A stretch of DNA of 64,000 bases from Serinibacter arcticus (GTDB lineage: Bacteria; Actinomycetota; Actinomycetes; Actinomycetales; Beutenbergiaceae). Both the position numbers and the translations under genes were made by a program. The notes beneath the pieces were generated by a model, which was given only the letters and a program-made list of their open reading frames with translations, had not been told where the DNA came from and made no database searches. The stretch lies in assembly GCF_003121705.1 (NCBI RefSeq), contig NZ_PYHR01000002.1:1984001-2048000 (forward strand). The letters are read 5' to 3'. Positions 34,647 through 43,465 of the stretch are shown piece by piece (position 1 is the stretch's first letter; each line of letters begins with the position of its first letter).

Positions 34647-34857
34647 GGCCGCGGGGCCGTCTCCGGGACCAGGACGGTCGGGACGACGGCGGCGGGCGGC
34701 GTCGTCGTCGCGCCGCCGGTCGGCTCGGCGGGATCGCGGTGGTCGCTCGAGGGACGCGGGGTGGCCGTGGCGACGTCGTCTCCACCGGCGGACGGGGTTG
34801 GCACGGACGCCAGGCTACCCGGGCCGCGCGGCCCCGCCCGGCGGCGGGGCGGGGGGT

Positions 34858-36465
34858 TCAGTACCCGAGGAAGACGTCCGTGCGCAGGTGTCGCACCCCG
34901 GCCGACCGTGCCGCATCCGTCACCGCGGCGACCGCCACCGGCGATCCCGAGACGAGCACGGTGCGCTCGGCGAGGTCGGGCACGGCGGCCGCGAGCACGT
35001 CGGGCGTGAGCGCCGCGCCCTCGACGACCTCCCAGCCCGCGGGCACGGCCGCGCGGGGCGCACCCGGCGGAAGCACCAGCACGAGGCGGACGCCCGACGG
35101 CAGCGCCGCGACGGCGGGGAGCGCGGCGCGCACGCCACCCCCGGGGATGTCGGCCGAGGGGGCGGTCACGACGTCGAGCACGTCGGCGACGTCCTTGACC
35201 GCGTGCACGAGCACGAGGTCCCGGGCCGCGAGCGTGCCGCGCGCGAGCGCGTCGAGGTGCGCCAGGAACGGCGTGACGCCGATCCCCGCGCCGACGAGCG
35301 CGAGCGGCGCGTCGCCGTCGGGCAGGAGGAAGTCGCCGCCCACCGAGGTGACGGGAAGCACGTCCCCGGGCCGGAGCGCGACCAGCGCGGCCTTCACCGG
35401 GCTGGGCTCGGCGCCGGGCACGGCCGCGATCCGCGTGACGAGCCTGACCGGCCCGCCCGCGGGGTCCGAGGCGATGCTCAGCACGCGACGGCGGCCGCGC
35501 GGGTCGCCCACCCCGGCCGCGGGCACGTCGAGCTCGAGGTACTGACCCGGCAGCATCCGCAGCGGGGCGGACGGCGTGAAGGTGAGGTCGAGCAGGTCGC
35601 CGCTGCGGCGCGAGCTCTCCAGCCGCAGCACCACCCGGTGCCGCATCCCGAACGCGAACGCCACGACGTTCCCGACGGCGAGCGCCAGCTCCGGGGTGAT
35701 GCCCACCGGCAGGGTCGGCACGAAGGGCAGCACCGGCAGGACCGAGATCACGGCCACCAGCACGCCGACGGTGATCCGCTGCCACTGCCGCGGCGGCGTG
35801 GTGAGCGGCTCGCTCAGCATGAACGCGCCGAGGAAGACGATCGGCGAGGAGCCGAAGGTGAAGGTCGCGGCCTGGGCGAGCGACAGGCCCGAGCCGGTGT
35901 ACGCCACGAAGGTCAGGGCGAGGGCGGGCACCACGAAGCTCAGGCCGTACAGCAGGCGTCGCGTGCGCCACAGCACCACCAGGCCGGTCACGGCGACCAC
36001 GAGCAGCAGCGCCTGGCTGCCCACCCACCAGATGCTGACGCCGAGGCCGCTGAGGCCGACGACGAGCAGGCCGGCCACGACGGGGTTGAGCAGGTGGCGA
36101 CCGCGCCACGCGAGCAGGTACTTGGAGATCCCGGCGGCGAGGCCGGCGACAGCGAGCACGAGCAGGTCCTGCCCGTACCCCGGCCACAGGATGAGCGCCA
36201 GGATGAGGCCGGTGATGACCGACGACGGCGGGTGGGGCCGCGAGCGCGTGACGAGCGCACCGATCCAGGTGCCGGCCGCCGTCGCCACGACGCCCACCAC
36301 CAGGCTCAGCGCGATCGCGCCGGGGTCGTAGGGCAGCTGCCCCGACGCGGCGGCGACGACGGCGAAGGTGCTGATCAGCACCAGCGAGGCGGTGACCAGC
36401 AGGTACATCGAGACCCGGCCGAGGCCGGCGTCCACGACGGCGGTCAGGCGGCGCAGGGCGCTCAT
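34858..36465 (-). CDS. NqrB/RnfD-like membrane domain fused to a ferredoxin-NADP+ reductase-type flavoprotein domain
   Basis: Residues 1 to about 285 form a membrane domain of about eight or more helices resembling NqrB/RnfD (SSVITGLILALILWPG, RGRHLLNPVVAGLLVVG, SPIVFLGAFMLSEPLTTPP). Residues about 290-535 form an FNR-type module: FAD-binding MLPGQYLELDVP and RRVLSIAS, NAD(P)-binding LVGAGIGVTPFLAHL, and the C-terminal DVFLGY. No Fe-S cluster motif is present. One chain could thus pass electrons from NAD(P)H through FAD to a membrane flavin. The start overlaps the end of apbE and the FMN-binding lipoprotein gene lies just upstream, giving an Nqr/Rnf-like minimal set. The direction and acceptor are unknown. 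Confidence 0.87.
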   Translation of the reverse strand: MSALRRLTAVVDAGLGRVSMYLLVTASLVLISTFAVVAAASGQLPYDPGAIALSLVVGVVATAAGTWIGALVTRSRPHPPSSVITGLILALILWPGYGQDLLVLAVAGLAAGISKYLLAWRGRHLLNPVVAGLLVVGLSGLGVSIWWVGSQALLLVVAVTGLVVLWRTRRLLYGLSFVVPALALTFVAYTGSGLSLAQAATFTFGSSPIVFLGAFMLSEPLTTPPRQWQRITVGVLVAVISVLPVLPFVPTLPVGITPELALAVGNVVAFAFGMRHRVVLRLESSRRSGDLLDLTFTPSAPLRMLPGQYLELDVPAAGVGDPRGRRRVLSIASDPAGGPVRLVTRIAAVPGAEPSPVKAALVALRPGDVLPVTSVGGDFLLPDGDAPLALVGAGIGVTPFLAHLDALARGTLAARDLVLVHAVKDVADVLDVVTAPSADIPGGGVRAALPAVAALPSGVRLVLVLPPGAPRAAVPAGWEVVEGAALTPDVLAAAVPDLAERTVLVSGSPVAVAAVTDAARSAGVRHLRTDVFLGY

Positions 36466-37408
36466 GCGAAGACCTCTCCGTAGGCGAGGGCCCCGCCGGG
36501 GCGGGACTCGGCGGCCCCGCGGTCGCGGGGAGCCCGGCGTGCACGAGCGGACCGCCGGAGGGCATCGCGACGACGGCGTGCACGCCGTCCAGCGCGGTCA
36601 GCACCTGCTCCGGCGGGAGGAAGAACGCCGCCGTGGAGGCGGCGTCGGCGAGCATCGCGGTGCGCGCGACCGCCCACGTGGCCACGATGCCGTCGACCGG
36701 GCGGCCGGTGCGGGCGTCGATGACGTGGTGCAGGCCGTCGGCCCACGCGCGGCGGTTGGTCGCGGAGGCGGCGATCGCGCCGTCGCGGACCCCGACGACG
36801 CCGACGGCGCGGGTCGGGTCGAAGGGGTGCTCGAGCGCGACGCGCAGCGGCTCCTCGCCCGTCCCGACGGCGCCGGCGTGCCGCATGTCCCCGCCGGCGT
36901 CGACGGTGAAGACGTCCTGGCGGGCGCGGAGCAGGATGTCGGCCACGATGTCGACGAGCCGGCCCTTGCCGACGGCCCCGATGTCGAGGACGGAACCGCG
37001 CTTCACGGTGAGCAGCGCCGTCGTCCCCTGGAACAGGCCCTCCCAGGTGGGGACGGGCGCGGGTACGCCGGGCGCGGGCGTGAGTCGGTAGCCGGCGTCG
37101 TAGCCGAGGTGCTCGAGCGTGGCGCCCACCAGCGGGTTCACCGCGCCGTGGGTCGCCGCGTGCAGGCGCGAGTAGAGGCGGAGCATCGCCTCGCCGTCGT
37201 GCCCCACGGGAACGGTCCCGCCCTCACGGCCGAGGGCGGTGACCAGGGAGTCGGACCGGAAGCGGGACCACATGTGGTCGAACTCCGCGATGGCGGCCTG
37301 GATGCGCGCCTCGACGCTCAGCGGGAGCGGCTGCGGGGTGTCGATCTGCCACAGCGTCCCGATGCCCTCGAACTGCATCCGGCCCGACGGTGGAGCCTGC
37401 TCAGGCAC
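36462..37408 (-). pseudogene. apbE: FAD:protein FMN transferase (ApbE), frameshifted near the C-terminus
   Basis: ApbE attaches FMN covalently to a Thr of partner proteins. The main frame shows VKRGSVLDIGAVGKGRLVDIV, FTVDAGGDMRHAG, HHVIDARTGRPVDG and the metal-binding ARTAMLADAASTAAFFL. Near 36524-36526 the natural C-terminus (DRGAAESRPGGALAYGEVFA) lies in another frame. One added G restores a 315-residue protein whose stop overlaps the next start as ATGA. Without it the frame runs on far into the neighbour. The GTG start overlaps the lipoprotein gene end. Only the last ~20 residues are affected, so even if real some activity may remain. Confidence 0.88.
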
Positions 37409-37898
37409 CCGCCTCGCCCTTGATGATCTCCACGGCCTCGTTGAAGCCGCCCGAGGTCAGGGAGGAGCCGGCGACCTTGTCGACGGCGAGCTCGTCCAGC
37501 GGGACGCCCTCGACGACGTCGGCGATGCCGTCGATGAACTCGCCCTGGAAGCGCACGGAGTTGGGGTGCTCGGCGAGCGAGACGACCTCGACGTCGGTGA
37601 CAACGTCGGAGGCGAGGGTCAGCGTGACCTCGACGCTCTCCTCACCGCCCGGGGAGATGTAGCTGCCGGTCGCGGTGTAGCTGCCGTCGGCGTAGGTGCC
37701 GCCGGTGGCTGCTCCGGCCTCGTCGGAACCGGCGCTCTCGGAGGCGGACTCCGACGCGGTCTCGGTCGACTCGGCCGAGGACTCCCCCGTCTCGTCGGTG
37801 GTGACGGCCGGGTCGTCCGCGGGAGCGCACGCGGCGAGGGCGCTGACGGCAGCGAGAGATGCGGCGACGGTGACGGCGCGGCGGGCTGCGAGGGTCAT
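37401..37898 (-). CDS. FMN-binding domain lipoprotein, presumed ApbE substrate
   Basis: The 165-residue protein has a lipobox VSALAAC, a Ser/Glu/Thr-rich linker (about residues 30-65) and a compact FMN-binding domain (GSYTATGSYISPGGEESVEVTLTL ... VEVVSLAEHPNSVRFQGEF). The flavinylation site is the Thr in VAGSSLTSGGFN, matching the D/S-x-x-T-S consensus modified by ApbE in NqrC/RnfG-type subunits. It would display covalent FMN on the outer face of the membrane. It is first in the operon with apbE and the NqrB-FNR fusion. Confidence 0.9.
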   Translation of the reverse strand: MTLAARRAVTVAASLAAVSALAACAPADDPAVTTDETGESSAESTETASESASESAGSDEAGAATGGTYADGSYTATGSYISPGGEESVEVTLTLASDVVTDVEVVSLAEHPNSVRFQGEFIDGIADVVEGVPLDELAVDKVAGSSLTSGGFNEAVEIIKGEAGA

Positions 37899-37964
37899 GG
37901 GTCCTCCACGAGTTCGATTGACGGATCAACTATTCCAGTGTGGGCCACGGAACGTGTTGATGCT

Positions 37965-38666
37965 CTATGAGCGGTCTGTGAGTTTCCTGGGTGAGACGAG
38001 CGTCTCGGCCCCGCGACGGGGTGATCGGACCTGCAGCAGCACCCCGAGCGACCAGAGGACCGCGAGCAGGATCGCCCCGGAGACGAGCACGCGCGGCGTC
38101 CCGACCACCGACGGGTCCAGGAACGGATACGGGAGCGTCGCGGCGCCGAGGGTGATCAGGAGCCCCATCCCGATCGCCCAGCACGCGGGCCAGACGATCC
38201 AGACCGAGGCCCGCCGTGCCACGGCCGCGAACGGCCTCGGGCTCCGCGCGAGCACGTCGCGGCGCAGCACGACGACGGCGAGCACCGGCAGCACGAGGTG
38301 CTGGAGCACCGAGGCGACGGCGGCGACCGGCTCGTCCAGCAGCCACCGGCCCTGGCCCTCGCCCGGCGCGATCGCGAGCGCGTAGACGACACCCGCGAGC
38401 ACCGATCCGACGGTCGCGGCCCCCCGCACGGTCGCGAGCGCCGTCGAGCCCCGCAGCCTCGGCACGAGGGCGAGGGCCGTGCCGAGGGCGAGCAGCAGGG
38501 CCGACTGGACGGTGAAGTAGACCAGGTCGACCAGCGGTCGACCGGTGGCGAGCATCTGGGCGGCGACGCCGGCCAGGGCCACAGCGACCAGGGTGCGGGC
38601 TCGGGTGCGGGCTCGGGTGCGGGCGAGGGCGTCAGCGACGTTCCCGGGGCGGGGACCGCTCGTCAC
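37965..38666 (-). CDS. Pr6Pr-family membrane protein
   Basis: The 233-residue protein has six membrane helices, including TLVAVALAGVAAQMLATG, LVDLVYFTVQSALLLALGTALAL and VWIVWPACWAIGMGLLITLG. Size and layout match the Pr6Pr (FAR-17a/AIG1-like) membrane proteins of actinobacteria, whose function is undefined. The second of two adjacent GTG codons (38666) has GGAGG five bases upstream and was chosen. It lies 66 bases downstream of, and in the same direction as, nothing in its operon; the flavin locus reads away from it. Confidence 0.7.
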   Translation of the reverse strand: MTSGPRPGNVADALARTRARTRARTLVAVALAGVAAQMLATGRPLVDLVYFTVQSALLLALGTALALVPRLRGSTALATVRGAATVGSVLAGVVYALAIAPGEGQGRWLLDEPVAAVASVLQHLVLPVLAVVVLRRDVLARSPRPFAAVARRASVWIVWPACWAIGMGLLITLGAATLPYPFLDPSVVGTPRVLVSGAILLAVLWSLGVLLQVRSPRRGAETLVSPRKLTDRS

Positions 38667-38848
38667 GCTCACCTCCGGGGTCCCTCGTCCGTCCGCCGGA
38701 CCTCGCCGCAGGACGCTACCGGCCGCCTCGGGGGCGCGGAAGTCGTCGGGATCGTCGACGTCGGGGCCCGCGACCGCGGCGCGGGGTGCCGGTATCGTTC
38801 GGTGCGCTTCGTCAGTGCCCCACCTCGGGCCGAGCGTGGGGGAATGCC

Positions 38849-39508
38849 GTGAGCACACCGAGAAGGATCAGGGTCGCCGCCGTCGACGACCACCCGGTGC
38901 TGCTGCGAGGCCTGCAGGCCACGCTCGCCACGAGCGCCGAGATCGACCTCGTCACGGTGAGCACGACCGTCGGCGAGCTGCTCGCCGTCGACGATCTCCG
39001 CGTGGACGTCGTCCTGCTCGACGTCGACCTCCGCGACGGGACCGACCCCGCCGACAACGTGCGCGCCGTCGTCGGCCGCGGTCTGCCGGTGGTCCTCTAC
39101 ACGAGCGAGCACCGCGCCGCGCTCGTCCAGCGCACGATGGCGGCCGGCGCGCTCGGCCTCGTCCTCAAGGGCGACCCCGAGCGCGACGTCGTCGAGGCCG
39201 TGCAGTCCGCCGCGCGCGGGGAGGTCTACATGAGCTCGCGCCTGGCGATGGAGCTCGTCTCCCACCCCGCGGGCGAGGTGTCGCTGTCGCCGCGCGAGCG
39301 CGAGGTGCTCACGCTGCTGGCGGCCGGCCTGCCGTGGTCCGCCGTCGCGAAGGACCTGGGGATCTCCGTCTCCACCGCCCGCACCCACATGGCGCGCGTG
39401 CTCGAGGCGTACTCCGCGATCGGGATGCCGCTGCGCGACGGCCCGCGCGAGGCCGTCGCGCGGGCGCTGAGCTCCGGTCAGATCGACGACCCCTACCGCC
39501 TGGGGTGA
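38849..39508 (+). CDS. NarL/LuxR-family response regulator
   Basis: The 219-residue protein has a receiver domain (AAVDDHPVLLRGL, phospho-acceptor Asp in VVLLDVDLRDG, Lys in LVLKGDPE) and a C-terminal LuxR helix-turn-helix (LSPREREVLTLLAAGLPWSAVAKDLGISVSTARTHMARVLEAY). The GTG start follows a GGGGGAA stretch. Its stop overlaps the GTG of the sensor kinase gene (GTGA), so the two are coupled. Confidence 0.92.
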   Translation: MSTPRRIRVAAVDDHPVLLRGLQATLATSAEIDLVTVSTTVGELLAVDDLRVDVVLLDVDLRDGTDPADNVRAVVGRGLPVVLYTSEHRAALVQRTMAAGALGLVLKGDPERDVVEAVQSAARGEVYMSSRLAMELVSHPAGEVSLSPREREVLTLLAAGLPWSAVAKDLGISVSTARTHMARVLEAYSAIGMPLRDGPREAVARALSSGQIDDPYRLG

Positions 39509-41861
39509 CCTCCGAGCGCGAGGCGTCGACGGGCGCCGGGTTCGACGTCGAGGTCGCGATCCGTCGGGCCTGGGCCGGCGCCTCGGCGCTCATCGTCGCG
39601 ACCTGGGTCGCCGTCCTGCCGGCGAGCGGTGACGGCCGGCTCCCGGCGCCGACGCTCGCGCTGACCGCGGCCTTCCTCGTCGCGGCCGTGGCGCTGACGG
39701 GGCTCAGCTGGCGCGCCCGGCCGCCCGCCGTCGCGACGTGGACGGCCCTGCTCCTCACCCTCGCGCTGTACGCCTGGGGACGACTGGGCGCCTCCGTCGT
39801 CGGCGCCGGCCACTCGGCGCTGCTGCTGTCCTACGGGACCCTCACGCTCGCGGTGCTGCTGCGCCGCCGCCCGTGGCCGGCGGTGGCGCTGACCGTCGTC
39901 GTGCTCGGCTGGACCGAGAGTCGGCATCCCCTCTCCACCCACACGCTGACCCTGCTCGGCCCCGCGCTCGCGACGGCCGCCTCGTGCCTGCTCGTGCTGC
40001 CGATCCTCGACCGGATGGCGGAGCGGATCCGCCGCAGCGCCGACGAGCGGGCCGCGGCCGTGCGCAGCCGCGCCGAGCAGGAGGCGCTCCTGCAGGCGCA
40101 CCGCGAGTCGCAGGGCATCCTGCACGACGAGGCGCTGGCGGCCCTGCGGACGATCGCGACGCCGGGGATCGATCGCGGGGAGGCGCGCGGGGTCGCCGTC
40201 GACGCCTGGCGCGATCTGGGGGGCGGCGCGGCGGGGGTGGGGCCGATCGCGGGGACGACGACCTCGACCTGCTCGCCGTGCTGCGCGGTGCCACCGCGCC
40301 CGGTCTGGACGTCGTCCTGCACCACGACGCCGACGTCGTGACGCTGCCCGGACCCGTCGTCCGGGCGCTGGGCGACGCTGTCGGCGAGGCCCTGCGCAAC
40401 GCCGCGCGCCACGGCGGGGTGACGACGGCGGCGGTGACGGTCGCGGCCGGTGGCGGGGGCGACGGTGGGGACGGGGGTGCCGACGGGGGTGCGGACGACG
40501 ACGGCGACACCGCGTCCCGGGGCGTGAGCGTCGTCGTGAGCGACACCGGGCGCGGCTTCGACCCGGCCACCACGCGCGCCTCCTACGGGCTGCGGGAGTC
40601 CGTGCGCCGTCGGGCGGCACTGGTCGGTGCCGACGTCCGGGTGGACTCGGCGCCCGGCCGCGGGACCCGGGTCTCCCTGAGCTGGTCGGCGGACGTCGCG
40701 GCCGAGCACGAGGACGACGGCGGAGGCTCGCGCCCGCTCGGCGCTCGGCTGCGCCGGTGGGCCGGGGACGACGGCCGCACCCCGTCGCTGACGCGCGCCG
40801 CCGGGGACCCGCGGCCGGCGGTCGCCGGGGCGATCGTCCCGTTCGCGCTGCTCGCCCTCGCCTGGGGCGTCGCGGGGATCGGCCAGGGGCAGCCGCCGTG
40901 GCTTCTGGGCTGGGCCGCGCTGCTGTGCGTCGCGGGCGCGTGGCTCCTCGTCCGGGGTGAGGAGCGCGCCCGGCTGCCCTGGCTCGCGCTCCTGCAGCTG
41001 CTCGCGCTCGCCGGCGCCGTGGGCTACCTCCTCGGGGCGCCGCCCGGCGCGCTCGTGACGGGGTTCGCCTGGCCGATCTCGCTGGCCGCGCTCGCGGCGG
41101 TCATCACGGCGATGTACCGGCCGGGCTGGGTGGCCGTCGCCGCGAGCGGCGCGCTGGTGCTCGCCGTCGCCACCTTCGCCGTGCTGACCGATCCGGACCG
41201 CTCGCCCGCGGCGCTCGTGCCGGCGCTCCCCGCGATCGCGAGCTGCATCTGGCCCGTCGCGGTCGGCGTCACGGGCCGCGCCGTGATGATCGCGCTCGGG
41301 CGCCGCGACGAGCAGCAGACCCGGGCCGCCCACGCCGCCCTCGCGCGCGCCCACGCCGCCCGCTCGCGTCGCGCCGCCCTCGACCGACGCCTGCTGCACC
41401 TGCAGGACCTGCTCGACCCGGCGCTCGGCGCGGTGGCGCGGGGCGAGGCGGAACCCGGGGATCCCGCCGTCGTGCGCCGCGCCGTCGCGGCGGAGCAGGT
41501 CGCGCGCGACGAGCTGCAGGTCCCGTGGCTGCTGACGCCCGCGCTGCGCGACGCCGTCGCCGCCGCCCGCGGGCGCGGGACCGAGGTGGTCTTCACCACC
41601 ACGAGCGATCTCGTGACGACGCCGCGGGTCGCCCGGGACCTGCTGACCGCGGTCCTGGCCACCGGCGTGACGACGTCGCGCGTGCAGCTGACGGTGGCCG
41701 ACGACGACGCCCCGGTCACGCTGGTCGTCGCCGTCGAGGACCCGGCGGACCGCGCCGCCGTCGTCACGGCGCTGCGCGGGGCCGCCCCCGACGTGCGGGA
41801 GATCGGGACGATCGTGCTGGCGCGCGGCGATCGGCCTGCGCCGGAGCCGCAACCCCGGTAG
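39505..41861 (+). pseudogene. NarL-partner sensor histidine kinase with duplicated architecture, frameshifted
   Basis: The first frame encodes about five membrane helices, a coiled linker and a DHp-like helix (ESQGILHDEALAALRTIA). After the G4 run at 40251-40254 the protein continues in another frame with the ATPase domain (DAVGEALRNAARHGG, VSDTGRGFD, GYGL-like SYGLRES). A second block of membrane helices follows (about 40820-41310), then another coiled segment (HLQDLLDPALGAVARGEAE) and an ATPase-like fold without N or G boxes. One added G gives a 785-residue protein. It looks like two fused sensor kinases, one catalytic and one degenerate. The break would inactivate it unless it is a sequence error. 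Confidence 0.8.
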
Positions 41862-41870
41862 CGTCCGGGG

Positions 41871-42740
41871 ATGGCGAAGGCGAAGAAGTCGGCGAAGTCC
41901 TCCGAGAAGTCATCGAAGAAGGCTCGCAAGAAGATCAAGAACGCCGTCTACGAGGCCGAGCTGTTCCGCCTCCAGACCGAGCTGGTCAAGCTCCAGGAGT
42001 GGGTCAAGGCAACCGGCGAGCGCGTCGTCATCATCTTCGAGGGGCGCGACGCCGCAGGGAAGGGCGGCGCGATCAAGCGCATCACCGAGTACCTCTCCCC
42101 GCGCGTGGCGCGCATCGCCGCGCTGCCAGCGCCGACCGAGCGTCAGAAGGGGCAGTGGTACTACCAGCGCTACGTGGAGCACCTGCCGGCGGCCGGGGAG
42201 ATCGTCCTGTTCGACCGGTCCTGGTACAACCGCGCCGGGGTCGAGCGCGTCATGGGCTTCGCCGACGCGGGCGAGGTCGCGCAGTTCATGCGCCAGACGC
42301 CGATCTTCGAGCAGCTGCTCATCAACGACGGCATCCACGTGCGCAAGTACTGGTTCTCCGTGTCCGACGCCGAGCAGCTGCGCCGGTTCCGTTCGCGACT
42401 GAACGACCCGGTGCGTCGCTGGAAGCTGTCGCCGATGGACCTCGAGTCGATCAACCGGTGGGAGGAGTACTCCCGCGCGAAGGACGACATGTTCGTGCAC
42501 ACCGACACCCCGGCCTCGCCGTGGTTCGTCGTGGAGTCGGACGTGAAGAAGCACGCGCGGCTGAACATGATCTCCCACCTGCTCTCGACCCTCCCGTACA
42601 CGGACGTGCCGCAGGAGAAGGTCGAGCTGCCCGAGCGCACCGAGTCCAGCGGCAGCTACCGCCGCCCGCCGCGCGAGCTGTCGACGTACGTGCCGGACCA
42701 CGCGGCGGCGCTGATGGGCGACCCGGAGGGCGACTTCTAG
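41871..42740 (+). CDS. ppk2: polyphosphate kinase 2
   Basis: The 289-residue cytoplasmic enzyme transfers phosphate between polyphosphate and nucleotides. It has the Walker A IIFEGRDAAGKGGAIKR, Walker B VLFDRSWYNRAGVERVMGF and the lid region typical of class I PPK2. The N-terminus is Lys/Ser-rich (AKAKKSAKSSEKSSKK). It lies 9 bases after the sensor kinase gene and could be read through from it. A 10-bp hairpin follows the stop closely. Confidence 0.93.
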   Translation: MAKAKKSAKSSEKSSKKARKKIKNAVYEAELFRLQTELVKLQEWVKATGERVVIIFEGRDAAGKGGAIKRITEYLSPRVARIAALPAPTERQKGQWYYQRYVEHLPAAGEIVLFDRSWYNRAGVERVMGFADAGEVAQFMRQTPIFEQLLINDGIHVRKYWFSVSDAEQLRRFRSRLNDPVRRWKLSPMDLESINRWEEYSRAKDDMFVHTDTPASPWFVVESDVKKHARLNMISHLLSTLPYTDVPQEKVELPERTESSGSYRRPPRELSTYVPDHAAALMGDPEGDF

Positions 42741-42750
42741 GGGCGGGCGG

Positions 42751-42776
42751 CGGCCGACGCCGGCGCGCGTCGGCCG
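42751..42776 (+). terminator. hairpin after ppk2
   Basis: The arms 42751-42760 (CGGCCGACGC) and 42767-42776 (GCGTCGGCCG) pair perfectly around a 6-base loop, 10 bases after the ppk2 stop. A G-rich tract and no T-run follow. Confidence 0.65.
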
Positions 42777-42795
42777 GGGGTGCTCGGCGCGGGCG

Positions 42796-42942
42796 ATGAC
42801 CGCCGCCGCGCCCGCGGGCGTCCCGGGACGCCCGCTCGACATCGCCCACGCGGTGCGCTTCCTGGCGTCGGACGAGGCCGCCCACGTGCACGGGACGGTC
42901 CTCGACGTCGACGGCGGGATCGTGGCGGCCCGGGTGGGCTGA
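42796..42942 (+). pseudogene. C-terminal remnant of a short-chain dehydrogenase/reductase
   Basis: A 48-codon frame encodes GRPLDIAHAVRFLASDEAAHVHGTVLDVDGG in pieces that match the last ~45 residues of classical SDR enzymes (GRPxDIAxAVxFLASDxA, GxVLxVDGG). The Rossmann fold, the catalytic Tyr-x-x-x-Lys and everything else upstream are absent; ppk2 and its hairpin occupy that space. It is best read as the leftover of a deleted gene. Expression of such a short piece is unlikely to be functional. Confidence 0.75.
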
Positions 42943-42967
42943 GGTGGCTGGGGTGAGGGGGGCGGGG

Positions 42968-43297
42968 TCAGGCGCGGGTGAGGAGCCAGTACCCGACGGC
43001 ACCGATCAGGGCGAGCCCGAGGACCCCACCGACGGCGACGGCCCGGGAGCCCGACCGGTGCGCGAGGGCCACGACGCCGACCGACAGCACGGCCTGACCG
43101 ACGAACCACCCCACCGCGAGGGGAGGGCGGCCCGGCGAGCACCCCGGCGGGGCGGGCCAGACGGCGAGGCACACACCCCCGCGCGGCACGCTGAGCCAGG
43201 CGGCCGCTGCGCCCCAGGCCACCAGCACGGCCAGGCTCGCGACGGCCACCAGGCGGACCCGCCTGCTCGGGGAACGTGACAGCTGCGTCTCGGTCAT
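42968..43297 (-). CDS. small three-helix membrane protein
   Basis: The 109-residue protein has three hydrophobic segments (LVAVASLAVLVAWGAAAAWL, VGWFVGQAVLSVGVVALA, VGGVLGLALIGAVGYWLL). A loop between the first two contains two Cys (RGGVCLAVWPAPPGCSPG) that would face outside and could form a disulphide. It has no recognised family. It is convergent with the SDR remnant and divergent from the CAP-domain gene. Confidence 0.65.
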   Translation of the reverse strand: MTETQLSRSPSRRVRLVAVASLAVLVAWGAAAAWLSVPRGGVCLAVWPAPPGCSPGRPPLAVGWFVGQAVLSVGVVALAHRSGSRAVAVGGVLGLALIGAVGYWLLTRA

Positions 43298-43328
43298 GGA
43301 CCCATCGTCACCCGACCCCCTCCCCCGC

Positions 43329-43414
43329 GCGACCGCGCCGTTGTGGTCGCTGCTCTCGGGCGACCGCGTCCTTGTGGTCGCTCCTGCGCCCCGATCACGA
43401 CCACAAGGGCGCGG
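43329..43414. repeat. repeat cluster A: two direct and one inverted copy of a GTGGTCGC module
   Basis: Copies of the quasi-palindromic module CGACCGCGCCCTTGTGGTCG occur at 43329-43350 and 43360-43381 (direct, one mismatch each) and at 43398-43414 (inverted, partial). Direct and inverted copies can fold against each other as a large hairpin. Another cluster of the same module lies on the other side of the CAP gene. Confidence 0.8.
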
Positions 43415-43465
43415 CAGCGCGACGCCGAACCACGCCGCCCCGCCCCGCCCCGCACAATGGAGATC

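Noticed and set aside
34610-37408. 932-codon frame starting as ApbE and running through the NqrB-FNR gene
   Set aside because: Only the first ~300 codons match ApbE; the rest is a read-through in the wrong frame caused by the break near 36525.
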